The notes under the pieces were generated by a model. That model had not been told where the DNA came from. It worked only from the letters and a program-made list of their open reading frames with translations, and made no database searches. Both the position numbers and the translations under genes were made by a program. Shown here in pieces: positions 25,457 through 33,626 of a DNA stretch of 42,925 nucleotides (its first letter is position 1; each line of letters starts with the position of its first letter). Origin of the DNA: Burkholderiales bacterium (GTDB lineage: Bacteria > Pseudomonadota > Gammaproteobacteria > Burkholderiales > Casimicrobiaceae); NCBI GenBank assembly GCA_025927765.1, contig JAICKU010000027.1, positions 1 to 42,925 of the forward strand. The letters are read 5' to 3'.

Positions 25457-26353
25457 ATGAACGAGGGTATCGCCAGCGTCGCGACATCGCCGGTGCTTCC
25501 GGTCGTGCGTACGCGCCCGGCAAACGCCTGGACGTCGCGCGCGTGGAACGCGCTGCTCTGGGGCGCGATCGTGCTCTTCCTCGTGAACGTCGGGTTGATG
25601 ATCGCCGCCGTGGGCGTCAACTCGTTCGCCACGCGCTGGTTCGGCGGCTGGTTGCCGCAGGGGTGGACGCCGTCGTGGTACGCCGACGCGTGGAAGGAGT
25701 TCCAGCTCGCGTCGATCCTGTGGGTCACCGTCGAGGTCGTGCTTTCGGTCGTGCTGCTGTCGCTGCTGATCGGCGTGCCGGCGGCGTACACGCTCGCGCG
25801 CCGCGAATTTCCCGGCAAGCGCGCGCTGTTGCTGCTGTTCCTGCTGCCGCTGATGGTGCCGCCGATCACCTACGGCATCCCGCTCGCCACCGTGCTCTAC
25901 CAGACGCATCTTGGCGGCACGCTGACCGGCGTGATTCTCGCGAACCTGATACCCGCAGCGCCGTTCGTGATTCTCGTGATGACGCCGTTCATCGAGCAGA
26001 TCGACCCGAATCTCGAATCGGCGGCACGCGTTTTCGGCGCCAACACGCTGCGCACGTTCGTGCACGTGCTCGTGCCGCTGCTCGGGCCGGGCATTCTCGC
26101 CGCGGCGCTCCTCGTACTCGTGCGCACGATCGCGCTCTTCGAGCTCACGTTCCTGACCGCAGGCCCGGATTCGCAGACGCTCGTGGTCGCGCTGTACTAC
26201 GCGGTGTTCGCCGCGGGCGTGCGTGCGCCGCAATCGGTCGACGCGATGGCGATGATCTACATGGCGGTCACGCTCGTGTGGCTCCTGATCGCGCTGCGCT
26301 TCGTCAACCCGACGCAGCTCGTCTCGCGCGTGCGCGAGCATCCGCAACACTGA
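25457..26353 (+). CDS. ABC transporter permease subunit 2 (PotC-like)
   Basis: 298-residue permease. About six membrane spans follow a 35-residue cytoplasmic head; the first is LWGAIVLFLVNVGLMIAAVG (about 35-54). The coupling loop is IDPNLESAARVFGANTLRTF (about 178-197). With the first permease it forms the heterodimeric channel of the importer. Its stop TGA shares a base with the ATG of the fructuronate-reductase gene (TGATG at 26351), so import and catabolism are translationally coupled. Confidence 0.92.
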   Translation: MNEGIASVATSPVLPVVRTRPANAWTSRAWNALLWGAIVLFLVNVGLMIAAVGVNSFATRWFGGWLPQGWTPSWYADAWKEFQLASILWVTVEVVLSVVLLSLLIGVPAAYTLARREFPGKRALLLLFLLPLMVPPITYGIPLATVLYQTHLGGTLTGVILANLIPAAPFVILVMTPFIEQIDPNLESAARVFGANTLRTFVHVLVPLLGPGILAAALLVLVRTIALFELTFLTAGPDSQTLVVALYYAVFAAGVRAPQSVDAMAMIYMAVTLVWLLIALRFVNPTQLVSRVREHPQH

Positions 26354-27867
26354 TGGCGAATCGCCTCGGCCCCGCCACGCTCGATCGGCTGCCGGCCGAG
26401 GTCGCGCGTCCGGACTATGCAATCGAAGACGTCGGCGTCGGCATCGTGCACCTCGGCATCGGCGCGTTCCATCGCGCGCACCAGGCGATGTACACGGACG
26501 CCGTGCTCGCCGACGTCGGCGGACCCTGGGGCATCTGCGGCGTGAGCCTGCGCTCGGCGGGCGTGCGCGATCGCCTCGTGCCGCAGGAAGGCCTGTACAC
26601 GTCGATCGAGAAGAGCCCCGCCGGCGTCCGCCGCCGCGTCGTTGGCAGCGTGCGCGAGGTGCTGTTCCACGGCGACGAAGCCGAAGCCGTGATGCGCCGG
26701 ATGGCGGCGCCGGCGACGCAGGTGATCTCGCTCACGGTCACGGAGAAGGGCTATTGCCACGAGCCGGCGACAGGAAGGCTCGACGTCCGCCATCCCGACA
26801 TCGTCCACGATCTCGCGCATCCGGATGATCCGCGCAGCGTCGTGGGCCTGCTCGTTGCCGCGCTCGCCGAGCGCCGGCGGACGCACGGCGCGCCGGTCAC
26901 GATCGTCTGTTGCGACAACCTGACACAGAACGGCGCATTCGTGCAGGGCCTCGTCGCGTCGTATGCGACGCTCGCCGATCCGGAGCTCGCGCAGTGGATC
27001 GATCGCGAAGTCGCGTTCCCGTCGACGATGGTCGACCGCATCGTACCGGCAACCACCTCGCAGGACATTGCCGACAACGACGCGGCGCTCGGTCTTCGCG
27101 ACGAGGCACCGGTCGTGCACGAGCCGTTCTCGCAGTGGGTGATCGAGGATCGCTTTGCCGGCGCGCGGCCTGCATGGAACGTGGCCGGCGCGCTCTTCGT
27201 CGCCGATGTCGACGAGTACGAGAAGATGAAGCTGCGGCTTCTGAACGCCAGCCATTCGGCGTTGGCGTACCTCGGCTTCCTCGCAGGCTACGAGTACGTC
27301 TACGAGGTGGCGGCGCAACCCGATTTCATTGCTTACATGCGCCGCCTGATGCGCGATGAAGTCGTGCCCACGCTCACACAGCCCGCGGGGATCGACCTCG
27401 CCGCGTACCAGGAATCGCTGGTGACGCGCTTCGCAAACCCGGCGCTGCCGCACCGCACGCAACAGATCGCGATGGACGGCTCGCAGAAGCTGCCGCAGCG
27501 CATCCTCGGCACCATCCGCGACGACATCGCCGCCGGTCGCCGCATTCACTTCGCGGCACTCGCCGTCGCGGGCTGGATGCGCTACGTGTACGGCGAGGAC
27601 GAGCAGGGACGGCGCATCGACGTGTCGGATCCGATGGCGCCGACATTCGCGCAGCTCGCCGCAGACCATCGCGGCAATTGGGCGGCCTTCGCGCAGTCGC
27701 TGCTCGCAATCGGCGCGATCTTCGACGAGGACCTGCACAACGAGCCGCGCTTCACGACGCCGGTCACGAAGTTCGTCGAGGAGCTGTTCATGCATGGCGC
27801 CGCGAAGACCGTTTCGCGGTCGCTCCACGGTGACCACGCCAGTCCGCCGCTCGAACTGCCGCGGTAG
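26353..27867 (+). CDS. uxuB: Mannitol dehydrogenase family; probable fructuronate reductase
   Basis: 504-residue NAD-dependent long-chain polyol/uronate dehydrogenase. The N-terminal nucleotide site is VGIVHLGIGAFHRAHQAMYT (about 29-48); the family signature with catalytic Lys and His is EKMKLRLLNASHSALAYLGF (about 292-311). FPSTMVDRIVPATT (about 226-239) is the conserved substrate loop. UxuB reduces D-fructuronate to D-mannonate, the substrate of the nearby ManD; the context (uxaC 21 bases downstream, manD across the regulator) favours this over mannitol or arabinitol dehydrogenase. The ATG at 26353 overlaps the permease stop. Confidence 0.88.
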   Translation: MANRLGPATLDRLPAEVARPDYAIEDVGVGIVHLGIGAFHRAHQAMYTDAVLADVGGPWGICGVSLRSAGVRDRLVPQEGLYTSIEKSPAGVRRRVVGSVREVLFHGDEAEAVMRRMAAPATQVISLTVTEKGYCHEPATGRLDVRHPDIVHDLAHPDDPRSVVGLLVAALAERRRTHGAPVTIVCCDNLTQNGAFVQGLVASYATLADPELAQWIDREVAFPSTMVDRIVPATTSQDIADNDAALGLRDEAPVVHEPFSQWVIEDRFAGARPAWNVAGALFVADVDEYEKMKLRLLNASHSALAYLGFLAGYEYVYEVAAQPDFIAYMRRLMRDEVVPTLTQPAGIDLAAYQESLVTRFANPALPHRTQQIAMDGSQKLPQRILGTIRDDIAAGRRIHFAALAVAGWMRYVYGEDEQGRRIDVSDPMAPTFAQLAADHRGNWAAFAQSLLAIGAIFDEDLHNEPRFTTPVTKFVEELFMHGAAKTVSRSLHGDHASPPLELPR

Positions 27868-27888
27868 CGCCTCGCTTCCGAGCTCACG

Positions 27889-29304
27889 ATGATCCCGCTC
27901 GAACTGTCTCCCGACCGTCTCTTCCCGGCCGACCCCGGCGCGCGCAGCGTCGCGCGCACGCTCTACCAGGCGGTGCGCGACCTGCCGATCGTGAGCCCGC
28001 ACGGCCATACCGATCCCAGCTGGTACGCGAACGACACGCCGTTCGAGGATCCTGCGGCGCTCTTCATCGTGCCGGACCACTACGTGTACCGGATGCTGTA
28101 CAGCCAGGGCGTGCCGCTCGATGCGCTCGGCGTGCCGCCGCGCGACGGGACGCGTGGTATCGACAACGATCCGCGTGCGATCTGGCGCATTTTCGCGCAG
28201 CACTACCCGCTCTTTCGCGGCACGCCGACGCGGCTGTGGCTCGACCATGCGTTTCACACGGTGTTCGGCATCGACGAGCGGTTGACGGAGGAGAGCGCCG
28301 ACCGCTACTACGACCGCATCGCGGCGTGCCTGCGCGACGAGTCGTACCGGCCGCGCGCGCTCTTCGAGCGCTTCGACATCGAGGTGATCGCGACGACCGA
28401 GTCGCCGCTCGATCCGCTCGCGCATCACCGTGCGATTCGCGAAAGCGGCTGGGGCGGGCGCGTCGTCACCGCGTATCGCCCCGATCCGGTCGTCGATCCG
28501 CACTTCGAGAACTTTGCGGGCAACGTCGCGAAGCTCGGCGAGATCACGGGTGAAGACACGGCGACGTGGCGCGGCTATCTTTCCGCGCATCGCGCACGCC
28601 GCGCGTATTTCAAGGACATGGGCGCAACGTCGACCGATCACGGACATCCGACGGCGCGCAGCGAGAATCTCGACCCCGCGCAATGCCAGCAGCTGCTCGG
28701 GCGCGCGCTTGCCGGCACGATCGACGCGAACGACGCCGAGCGTTTCCGCGCGCAGATGCTGACCGAGATGGCGCGCATGAGCGTCGACGACGGCCTCGTG
28801 ATGCAGATCCATCCCGGATCGTATCGGAATCACAACGGCGCGATCTTCGAGCGCTACGGGCGCGACAAGGGTGCGGACATCCCGATGCGCACCGACTACG
28901 TGCATGCGTTGAAGCCGCTGCTCGACGTCGTGGGCAACGAGCGCAACCTCACGATCATCCTGTTCACGCTCGACGAGACGACGTACGCGCGCGAGCTCGC
29001 GCCGCTCGCCGGGCATTATCCGGTGCTGCGCCTCGGGCCGCCGTGGTGGTTCCACGACAGCTTCCAGGGCATGCTGCGCTTTCTCGAGCAGGCGATCGAG
29101 ACGGCAGGCTTCGCGAACACCGTCGGCTTCAACGACGACACGCGCGCGTTCATGTCGATCCCCGCGCGCCACGACGTGTGGCGGCGCGTAGTGTGCCGGT
29201 TCCTGGCGACGAGCGTCGTCGAGCATCGGCTCGACGAGGACGAGGCGATGGACTTGGCACCCGCGCTTTCGCGCGACCTCGCCAAGCGCGCTTACAAGCT
29301 GTAA
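27889..29304 (+). CDS. uxaC: Uronate (glucuronate) isomerase UxaC
   Basis: 471-residue amidohydrolase-superfamily isomerase; it converts D-glucuronate to D-fructuronate (and D-galacturonate to D-tagaturonate). His38 and His40 in VSPHGHTDPSWY are the metal-site pair near the N-terminus. Further family blocks are ATTESPLDPLAHHRAIRESG, TDHGHPTA, MQIHPGSYRNHN and the C-terminal GFNDDTRAFMSIPARHDVWR. The length equals normal UxaC (about 470 aa). It is the last gene of the importer-catabolic run and faces dtd with a 14-base gap. Confidence 0.97.
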   Translation: MIPLELSPDRLFPADPGARSVARTLYQAVRDLPIVSPHGHTDPSWYANDTPFEDPAALFIVPDHYVYRMLYSQGVPLDALGVPPRDGTRGIDNDPRAIWRIFAQHYPLFRGTPTRLWLDHAFHTVFGIDERLTEESADRYYDRIAACLRDESYRPRALFERFDIEVIATTESPLDPLAHHRAIRESGWGGRVVTAYRPDPVVDPHFENFAGNVAKLGEITGEDTATWRGYLSAHRARRAYFKDMGATSTDHGHPTARSENLDPAQCQQLLGRALAGTIDANDAERFRAQMLTEMARMSVDDGLVMQIHPGSYRNHNGAIFERYGRDKGADIPMRTDYVHALKPLLDVVGNERNLTIILFTLDETTYARELAPLAGHYPVLRLGPPWWFHDSFQGMLRFLEQAIETAGFANTVGFNDDTRAFMSIPARHDVWRRVVCRFLATSVVEHRLDEDEAMDLAPALSRDLAKRAYKL

Positions 29305-29318
29305 GCGCCGCGCGCCGG

Positions 29319-29771
29319 CTACTCGCGGCGACGCGAATCGAGCAGAATCGTCACCGGGCCGTCGTTGACGAGCGCGACGTCCATGTGGGCGCCGAACACG
29401 CCGCTCGGGACCGGCTTGCCGAGGCGCGCGGCGAGCGCCGCCACGAACGCATCGAACGTGGGCCGGGCGACGTCGGGCGGCGCCGCGTTCGACCACGACG
29501 GCCGATTGCCCTTGCGCGTGGATGCGTAGAGCGTGAATTGCGACACCGCGAGCACGTCGCCTCCGATGTCGCCAAGCGCGCGGTTCATCACGCCGTTCGC
29601 GTCGTCGAACACTCGCATCTCGGTGATCTTGCGCACGAGCCAGTCGCGATCGTCGTCGCCGTCGTCGGGCGCGACGCCGACGAGTACGAGGAGGCCCGCG
29701 CCGATCGCGCCGACCGTTTCGCCCTCGACCGCGACGCGCGCCTCGCGCACGCGCTGCAGGAGCGCGCGCAT
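29319..29771 (-). CDS. dtd: D-aminoacyl-tRNA deacylase
   Basis: 150-residue DTD, which hydrolyses D-amino acids (and glycine) mischarged on tRNA. It begins with the family-typical [20 protein letters not shown], carries the SQFTLYAST active-site motif (about 77-85) and ends with the cross-subunit [14 protein letters not shown], where the Gly-Pro pair forms the cis-GP chirality filter. The length is normal. Its ATG overlaps the TAA of the upstream DUF4124-type gene by one base, so the two are co-transcribed. Confidence 0.96.
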   Translation of the reverse strand: MRALLQRVREARVAVEGETVGAIGAGLLVLVGVAPDDGDDDRDWLVRKITEMRVFDDANGVMNRALGDIGGDVLAVSQFTLYASTRKGNRPSWSNAAPPDVARPTFDAFVAALAARLGKPVPSGVFGAHMDVALVNDGPVTILLDSRRRE

Positions 29772-30271
29772 TACGGCGTACGGATCACTTTCCGCTCGAC
29801 TTCGACGAGCCGGCCGAGCTCGAAGGTGAGCGTGGTGATCGTGCCGGGATCCTCGGGCACCGGCAGGTACGTCCAGCGCACGGTCTTGCGTCCCGCGCCC
29901 GTGGACATGTCGGGCCGGCCCACGCGTGCGACGACCTCGCCTTCGCCGATGCCCGGCACGAGGAACTTGCGCTCGGCCGCGTTGCCGCGGCGCTCGGCGT
30001 CGCGGCGCGACTTGCGCTCGCTCGCGGCCTTCGGCGGTTTCTCACGGGGCCCGCTGCGCGTTTCGGTGGTGCCGGGGGGAATGCGGAACGGGACGACGGA
30101 CACCGACGCGGGATCCTTCTCGAAGTCGCGCAGCTCGGTTCCCGGCGGGCACGCTTCCTCCTGGTAGGTGACCGACCCGTCGTTGCGCGCGCACTTGTAC
30201 AGACCGGCCTGCACGGGGCCCGCGAGCGCGGTGACGAGGAGCGTGAAGGCGATGTGCGGCCCGAGTTTCAT
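29771..30271 (-). CDS. Exported DUF4124-type protein
   Basis: 166-residue protein with a signal peptide ([20 protein letters not shown], cleavage near VQA-G). The mature N-terminus [20 protein letters not shown] fits the DUF4124 pattern of a small beta-domain with two Cys likely to form a disulfide. A basic linker ([18 protein letters not shown]) and a C-terminal beta-rich segment follow, with [20 protein letters not shown], similar to small lipoprotein/BamE-like 'G-x-P' folds. The function is unknown. It is in one unit with dtd (TAATG overlap). The start ATG at 30271 has no strong ribosome site. Confidence 0.75.
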   Translation of the reverse strand: MKLGPHIAFTLLVTALAGPVQAGLYKCARNDGSVTYQEEACPPGTELRDFEKDPASVSVVPFRIPPGTTETRSGPREKPPKAASERKSRRDAERRGNAAERKFLVPGIGEGEVVARVGRPDMSTGAGRKTVRWTYLPVPEDPGTITTLTFELGRLVEVERKVIRTP

Positions 30272-30606
30272 CGGGCGCTACGATAGCGCGTTCGGCGCGG
30301 TTTTCGAACTCGTCCGTTCGGCCGAGCGCGCTTGAAAATCGGGTGCGATCGGTCTACATTGCCGCGAGCCGCGTGCGTGAGAGAGAGCGTGCGGCCTTCG
30401 GGAACCGGAACCGGTCCAACCCGACATCGTCGAATGAAAATGCCGGGATTGCTTACCCGGTGCAACGCCCGGGTTGCCGCCCCCAAGCGTCGACCCGGTC
30501 CTTTCGGCGTCGCATGACGCCCCTTCCGCGGCCGTTGTAGCCCGTGTGAATCGCCCGCGATCGACCGGCGCGCCCGAGGCGCGCGCCCTTGCCCCGTGAT
30601 TGTTCG
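30272..30606 (+). other. 335-base gap with strong promoter and structured, unrecognised leader
   Basis: No credible protein gene is seen. A near-consensus sigma-70 promoter reads TTGAAA (30332-30337), 17-base spacer, TACATT (30355-30360). Transcription from about 30367 would give a leader of some 240 bases before the aminopeptidase ATG. It can fold: CAACCCG near 30417 pairs with CGGGTTG near 30469, and GGCGTC-gca-tGACGCC forms a hairpin near 30506-30521; GGCGCGCC...GGCGCGCGCC gives another near 30567-30588. I do not recognise a known riboswitch or 6S/4.5S RNA. It may be a regulatory 5' leader or a small RNA. Confidence 0.5.
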
Positions 30607-31788
30607 ATGACGCCCTCACATTCCGCTGTCCCCTCCCGCGCGCAGTTCGCGCGCATCGCGCGCCCGTCGCGCTTTGGCCGCTGTTCGCGCCGGCGCGTCG
30701 CGATCGCGCTCACGGTGGTCGCTGCCGCGCTGACCGTCGCGGCCTGCGCGACGTTCGAGACCGTCGACTACTACTGGCAGGGCGCGGCCGGCCAGCTCGA
30801 GCTCCTGACGCGCTCCGAGCCGATCCCCGAAGTGATCGGCAAGAGCGACAAGGCGCTCGCCGATCGCCTCCAGCGCATTCGCAGGATCCGCGCATTCGCG
30901 AGCGAGAAGCTCGGGCTTCCGAACAACGGCAGCTACACCCGCTATACCGATCTCGGGCGACCGTTCGTGAGCTGGAACGTGTTCGCGACGCCCGAGCTGT
31001 CGCTCACGCCACGCGAATGGTGCTTTCCGATTGCCGGTTGCGTCAATTATCGCGGCTACTTCCAGGAAGCGGCGGCGAAAGGTGAATCGAAGCGCCTCAA
31101 GGCATCGGGCGACGACGTCTACGTCGGCGGCGTCCCGGCCTACTCGACGCTCGGCTGGTTCGACGATCCGGTGCTCTCGTCGTTCGTGAGCTGGCCCGAA
31201 ACCGAAGTGGCGCGGCTCATCTTCCACGAGCTCGCGCACCAGCTCATCTACGTGAAGAGCGACTCGGTGTTCAACGAGTCGTACGCCACGACCGTCGAGG
31301 AGGCGGGGCTCGCCCGCTGGCTCGCGTCGCGGCACGATTCGCAGTTGACGAAGCTCGCCGCGAAGGCCGATCACATGCGCGCGGTGTTTCGCGATCTCGT
31401 GCGCACCGCGCGCGCGAAGCTCGTCGAGCTCTACGCGAGCAACGCAACCGACGACGACAAGCGGCGCGCGAAGCAAGAAATCCTCGACGCGATGAAGACC
31501 GCGTACGAAGCGGCGAAGCAGGGCGATCCGTCGCTGTCGGGCTACGATCGCTGGTTCGCGCAGCAGCCGAACAATGCGGCGATCGCGGCGATCGGCCTCT
31601 ACACCGACCGCGTGCCGGCGTTCCGCGAGCTGCTGCACGAGGTCAACGGCGACCTGCCGAAGTTCTACGCGCGCGTACGCGCGCTCGCGGCGCTGCCGAA
31701 GCACGATCGCGACCGCGCGCTCGACGTCCTCGCGCAGCGCGTCAGGGCAGGGGCGATGACTGCCTCTCGGGACACCGTTTCCCGCTGA
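30607..31788 (+). CDS. Lipoprotein zinc aminopeptidase (PF10023-type)
   Basis: 393-residue predicted aminopeptidase. After a long basic head (residues 1-30) comes a hydrophobic segment ending in the lipobox LTVAAC (Cys47), so the protein is probably lipid-anchored. The zinc motif is His207-Glu208-x-x-His211 in [19 protein letters not shown], followed by [17 protein letters not shown], which supplies the third ligand Glu. These blocks and [13 protein letters not shown] are typical of the bacterial 'aminopeptidase' family of this size. The signal head is unusually long; a later start is possible but no good alternative codon lies before the hydrophobic core. Expressed from the promoter at 30332. 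Confidence 0.85.
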   Translation: MTPSHSAVPSRAQFARIARPSRFGRCSRRRVAIALTVVAAALTVAACATFETVDYYWQGAAGQLELLTRSEPIPEVIGKSDKALADRLQRIRRIRAFASEKLGLPNNGSYTRYTDLGRPFVSWNVFATPELSLTPREWCFPIAGCVNYRGYFQEAAAKGESKRLKASGDDVYVGGVPAYSTLGWFDDPVLSSFVSWPETEVARLIFHELAHQLIYVKSDSVFNESYATTVEEAGLARWLASRHDSQLTKLAAKADHMRAVFRDLVRTARAKLVELYASNATDDDKRRAKQEILDAMKTAYEAAKQGDPSLSGYDRWFAQQPNNAAIAAIGLYTDRVPAFRELLHEVNGDLPKFYARVRALAALPKHDRDRALDVLAQRVRAGAMTASRDTVSR

Positions 31789-31801
31789 CTTCTGCTATAC
31801 T
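31773..31801 (+). promoter_or_regulatory. Extended -10 promoter for the rpsF operon
   Basis: TGCTATACT (TATACT at 31796-31801, with an upstream TG one base away) lies across and just after the end of the aminopeptidase gene. The -35 region (around 31773-31778) is weak, as is common for extended -10 promoters. The start point would be near 31808, giving a leader of about 90 bases before rpsF. Confidence 0.6.
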
Positions 31802-31898
31802 GGCGGGCTTCCTTGCCTCACCCGGCAGTCATGGGGAGGCCGATGGCGGGCGCGATGTCCGCGCCACGCCGAAACGACCGAAAGGAGAAACACCTCTC

Positions 31899-32336
31899 AT
31901 GCGTCACTATGAGATCGTCTTTATCGTGCACCCCGATCAAAGCGAGCAGGTGCCCGCGATGATCGAGCGGTATCGCGCGATGGTCGCCAACCAGGGCGGG
32001 CGCATCCATCGTCTCGAAGACTGGGGCCGCCGCCAGCTGTCCTATCCGATCCAGAAGGTTCACAAGGCGCACTACGTGCTGATGAACATCGAATGCAACC
32101 TCGACACGCGCAACGAGCTCGAGCATGCGTTCAAGTTCAACGACGCGGTGCTGCGCCATCTCGTCATCGCTAAGAACGAGGCGGTCGTCACGCCGTCGCC
32201 GATGATGAAGGAAGAGAAGGCGCGTTCGCTCACGCATCGCGACGCGCGCGAAGGCCGCGAGGGCGAGCGTGCGGAGCGCGCAGGCGAGAAGCCCGCGGTC
32301 GAAGCGCCCGCGCAACCGGCCCCCGCGCAGGCCTGA
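31899..32336 (+). CDS. rpsF: 30S ribosomal protein S6
   Basis: 145-residue S6, a component of the small-subunit platform that binds S18. [20 protein letters not shown] begins the protein and [20 protein letters not shown] gives the central signature. The tail after residue 105 is Glu/Ala/Pro-rich ([20 protein letters not shown]), a common betaproteobacterial extension. AAGGAG precedes the ATG. It is first in the rpsF-priB-rpsR-rplI order conserved in Betaproteobacteria. Confidence 0.98.
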   Translation: MRHYEIVFIVHPDQSEQVPAMIERYRAMVANQGGRIHRLEDWGRRQLSYPIQKVHKAHYVLMNIECNLDTRNELEHAFKFNDAVLRHLVIAKNEAVVTPSPMMKEEKARSLTHRDAREGREGERAERAGEKPAVEAPAQPAPAQA

Positions 32337-32351
32337 TCGCATCAGGCTCGT

Positions 32352-32669
32352 GTGCCGTGCGCCAACCGGCTCACGCTCGACGCGACGCTCGCCGCACGCG
32401 ATGCCCTTCGGCACACGCCGGCCGGCATTCCCGTGCTCGAGTGCACGCTGCACCACGAATCGATGCAGCGTGAAGCTGGCGGCGCGCGGCGGGTCGACTG
32501 CGACGTGCATGCGCTCGCCTTCGCCGACGTCGCACTCGCACTCGATCGCGTGGCCCTCGGCACGGCGCTTCGTTGCGAGGGCTTCATGGCGCGGCGCTAC
32601 CGGACCGGCGCGAGCCTGACGCTGCACGTCACCGGCTTCGAAGAGATCGTTATGACGAAAGGAAATTGA
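32352..32669 (+). CDS. priB: Primosomal replication protein N
   Basis: 105-residue OB-fold single-stranded-DNA-binding protein used in PriA-dependent replication restart. [20 protein letters not shown] then [20 protein letters not shown] matches the PriB N-terminal strand region. The start is GTG at 32352; no ATG is available before the conserved Asn-Arg-Leu. The gene lies between rpsF and rpsR as in other Beta- and Gammaproteobacteria, with one base before the rpsR ATG. Its presence with dnaB downstream links translation and replication genes. Confidence 0.93.
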   Translation: MPCANRLTLDATLAARDALRHTPAGIPVLECTLHHESMQREAGGARRVDCDVHALAFADVALALDRVALGTALRCEGFMARRYRTGASLTLHVTGFEEIVMTKGN

Positions 32670-32670
32670 G

Positions 32671-32958
32671 ATGCCACGTCCCGTGGGAAGAGGCAAGGGC
32701 AGGTTCAAGAAGGACGGCAAGCGCCGCGAGCGCGGCAACAACCTGTTCAAGCGCAAGAAGTTCTGCCGGTTCACGGCGGAGAACGTCAAGGAAATCGACT
32801 ACAAGGACATCGACGTCCTGAAGGATTTCGTCCAGGAGAACGGCAAGATCATGCCGGCGCGCATCACCGGCACGAAGGCGCGCTACCAGCGGCAGTTGAG
32901 CACCGCGATCAAGCGTGCGCGGTTCCTCGCGCTCCTGTCGTACACCGACCTGCACTAA
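32671..32958 (+). CDS. rpsR: 30S ribosomal protein S18
   Basis: 95-residue S18. It has a long basic N-terminal tail ([20 protein letters not shown]) then the core [20 protein letters not shown] and the ending [20 protein letters not shown], the S18 signature. The extra basic tail is typical of Betaproteobacteria. A GGAAATTGAG site overlaps the priB stop, giving coupled translation. Confidence 0.98.
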   Translation: MPRPVGRGKGRFKKDGKRRERGNNLFKRKKFCRFTAENVKEIDYKDIDVLKDFVQENGKIMPARITGTKARYQRQLSTAIKRARFLALLSYTDLH

Positions 32959-32970
32959 CCGGAGTCCGCG

Positions 32971-33429
32971 ATGCAAATCATTCTGCTCGAAAAGATCGCC
33001 AACGTCGGCAACCTCGGCGACGTCGTCAAGGTGCGCGACGGCTATGCGCGGAACTTCCTGATCCCGCAAGGCAAGGCCAAGCGCGCGACGCCGGCGAACC
33101 TGGAGGCGATCGAGGCGCGTCGCGCCGAGCTCGAGAAGGCCGCCGGGGAGAAGCTCGCGCAGGCGCAGGCGCAGGGGGAGAAGCTCGAAGGCACGACGCT
33201 TCGCATCGTCCAGAAGGCCGGCGTCGACGGGCGCCTGTTCGGCTCGGTCACGAACGCCGACGTCGCCGATGCGCTGAAGGCGCAAGGCGTCGACGTCGAG
33301 AAGTCGATGGTGCGCATGCCGTCGGGACCGCTGAAGCAGGTCGGCGAGTATCCGGTGGCGGTCGTGCTGCACACCGACGTGACGGCGAACGTCACTGTCA
33401 ACGTCGTCGGCGAAACCGTCGGCGCGTGA
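32971..33429 (+). CDS. rplI: 50S ribosomal protein L9
   Basis: 152-residue L9, which binds 23S rRNA near the L1 stalk and limits frameshifting. [20 protein letters not shown] and [19 protein letters not shown] form the N-terminal rRNA-binding domain, followed by the long connecting helix ([20 protein letters not shown]) and a C-terminal domain with [17 protein letters not shown]. The length is normal (about 150). It ends the ribosomal operon before a large terminator palindrome. Confidence 0.98.
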   Translation: MQIILLEKIANVGNLGDVVKVRDGYARNFLIPQGKAKRATPANLEAIEARRAELEKAAGEKLAQAQAQGEKLEGTTLRIVQKAGVDGRLFGSVTNADVADALKAQGVDVEKSMVRMPSGPLKQVGEYPVAVVLHTDVTANVTVNVVGETVGA

Positions 33430-33475
33430 TCGGGAAAATCGTGTCCTGACATCGAGGCAACGAAAAAATCGGGGG

Positions 33476-33551
33476 AAAAAATCGGGGTCAGAGATGCATT
33501 TCCGACCGGAAATACATCTCTGACCCCGATTTTTTTGGCCCCGATTTTTTT
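33476..33551. terminator. 28-base-arm palindrome terminator (REP-like) after rplI
   Basis: Arms 33476-33503 and 33508-33535 pair over 28 bases with a single mismatch, around GACC. Each arm carries ATCGGGGTCAGAGATG and the outer end is an A/T run, so the structure is a strong terminator in both directions. A partial copy, CCCCGATTTTTTT, follows at 33539-33551. The core 'ggggtcaga...tctgacccc' is shared with shorter elements at 17720 and 15101 in this window and occurs widely between genes in Betaproteobacteria. It separates the ribosomal operon from dnaB. Confidence 0.85.
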
Positions 33552-33590
33552 CCGGCCGTTCGTCGCATGCCGAGGCGTGCGATGCACGGG

Positions 33591-33596
33591 TAGAAT
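33591..33596 (+). promoter_or_regulatory. -10 element for dnaB
   Basis: TAGAAT lies 31 bases before the dnaB ATG and after the terminator palindrome, so dnaB probably has its own promoter. The matching -35 (around 33568-33573) is poor. No clear ribosome site is seen before the ATG at 33627. Confidence 0.45.
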
Positions 33597-33626
33597 CTCG
33601 TCGCGCCGCTCTTCGCATCACTCGCA

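Noticed and set aside
23272-25869. 865-codon minus-strand open frame opposite the ABC transporter genes
   Set aside because: Antisense to the ATPase and permease genes, low-complexity His/Arg/Asp-rich translation, no ribosome site or motif.
19966-29304. Genomic island acquired by transfer
   Set aside because: No integrase, tRNA, direct repeats or clear change in base composition at the edges; it may simply be an accessory operon group of the lineage.
26257-29496. Open frame of 1079 codons on the minus strand opposite uxuB and uxaC
   Set aside because: Composition is Arg/Ala/His/Asp-rich with no family motif. It lies wholly antisense to two strongly recognised genes; it is an effect of high GC and codon bias.
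30361-30606. 6S RNA, 4.5S RNA, tmRNA or known riboswitch in the gap before the aminopeptidase
   Set aside because: None of the conserved cores I know is visible. Left as an unrecognised leader.
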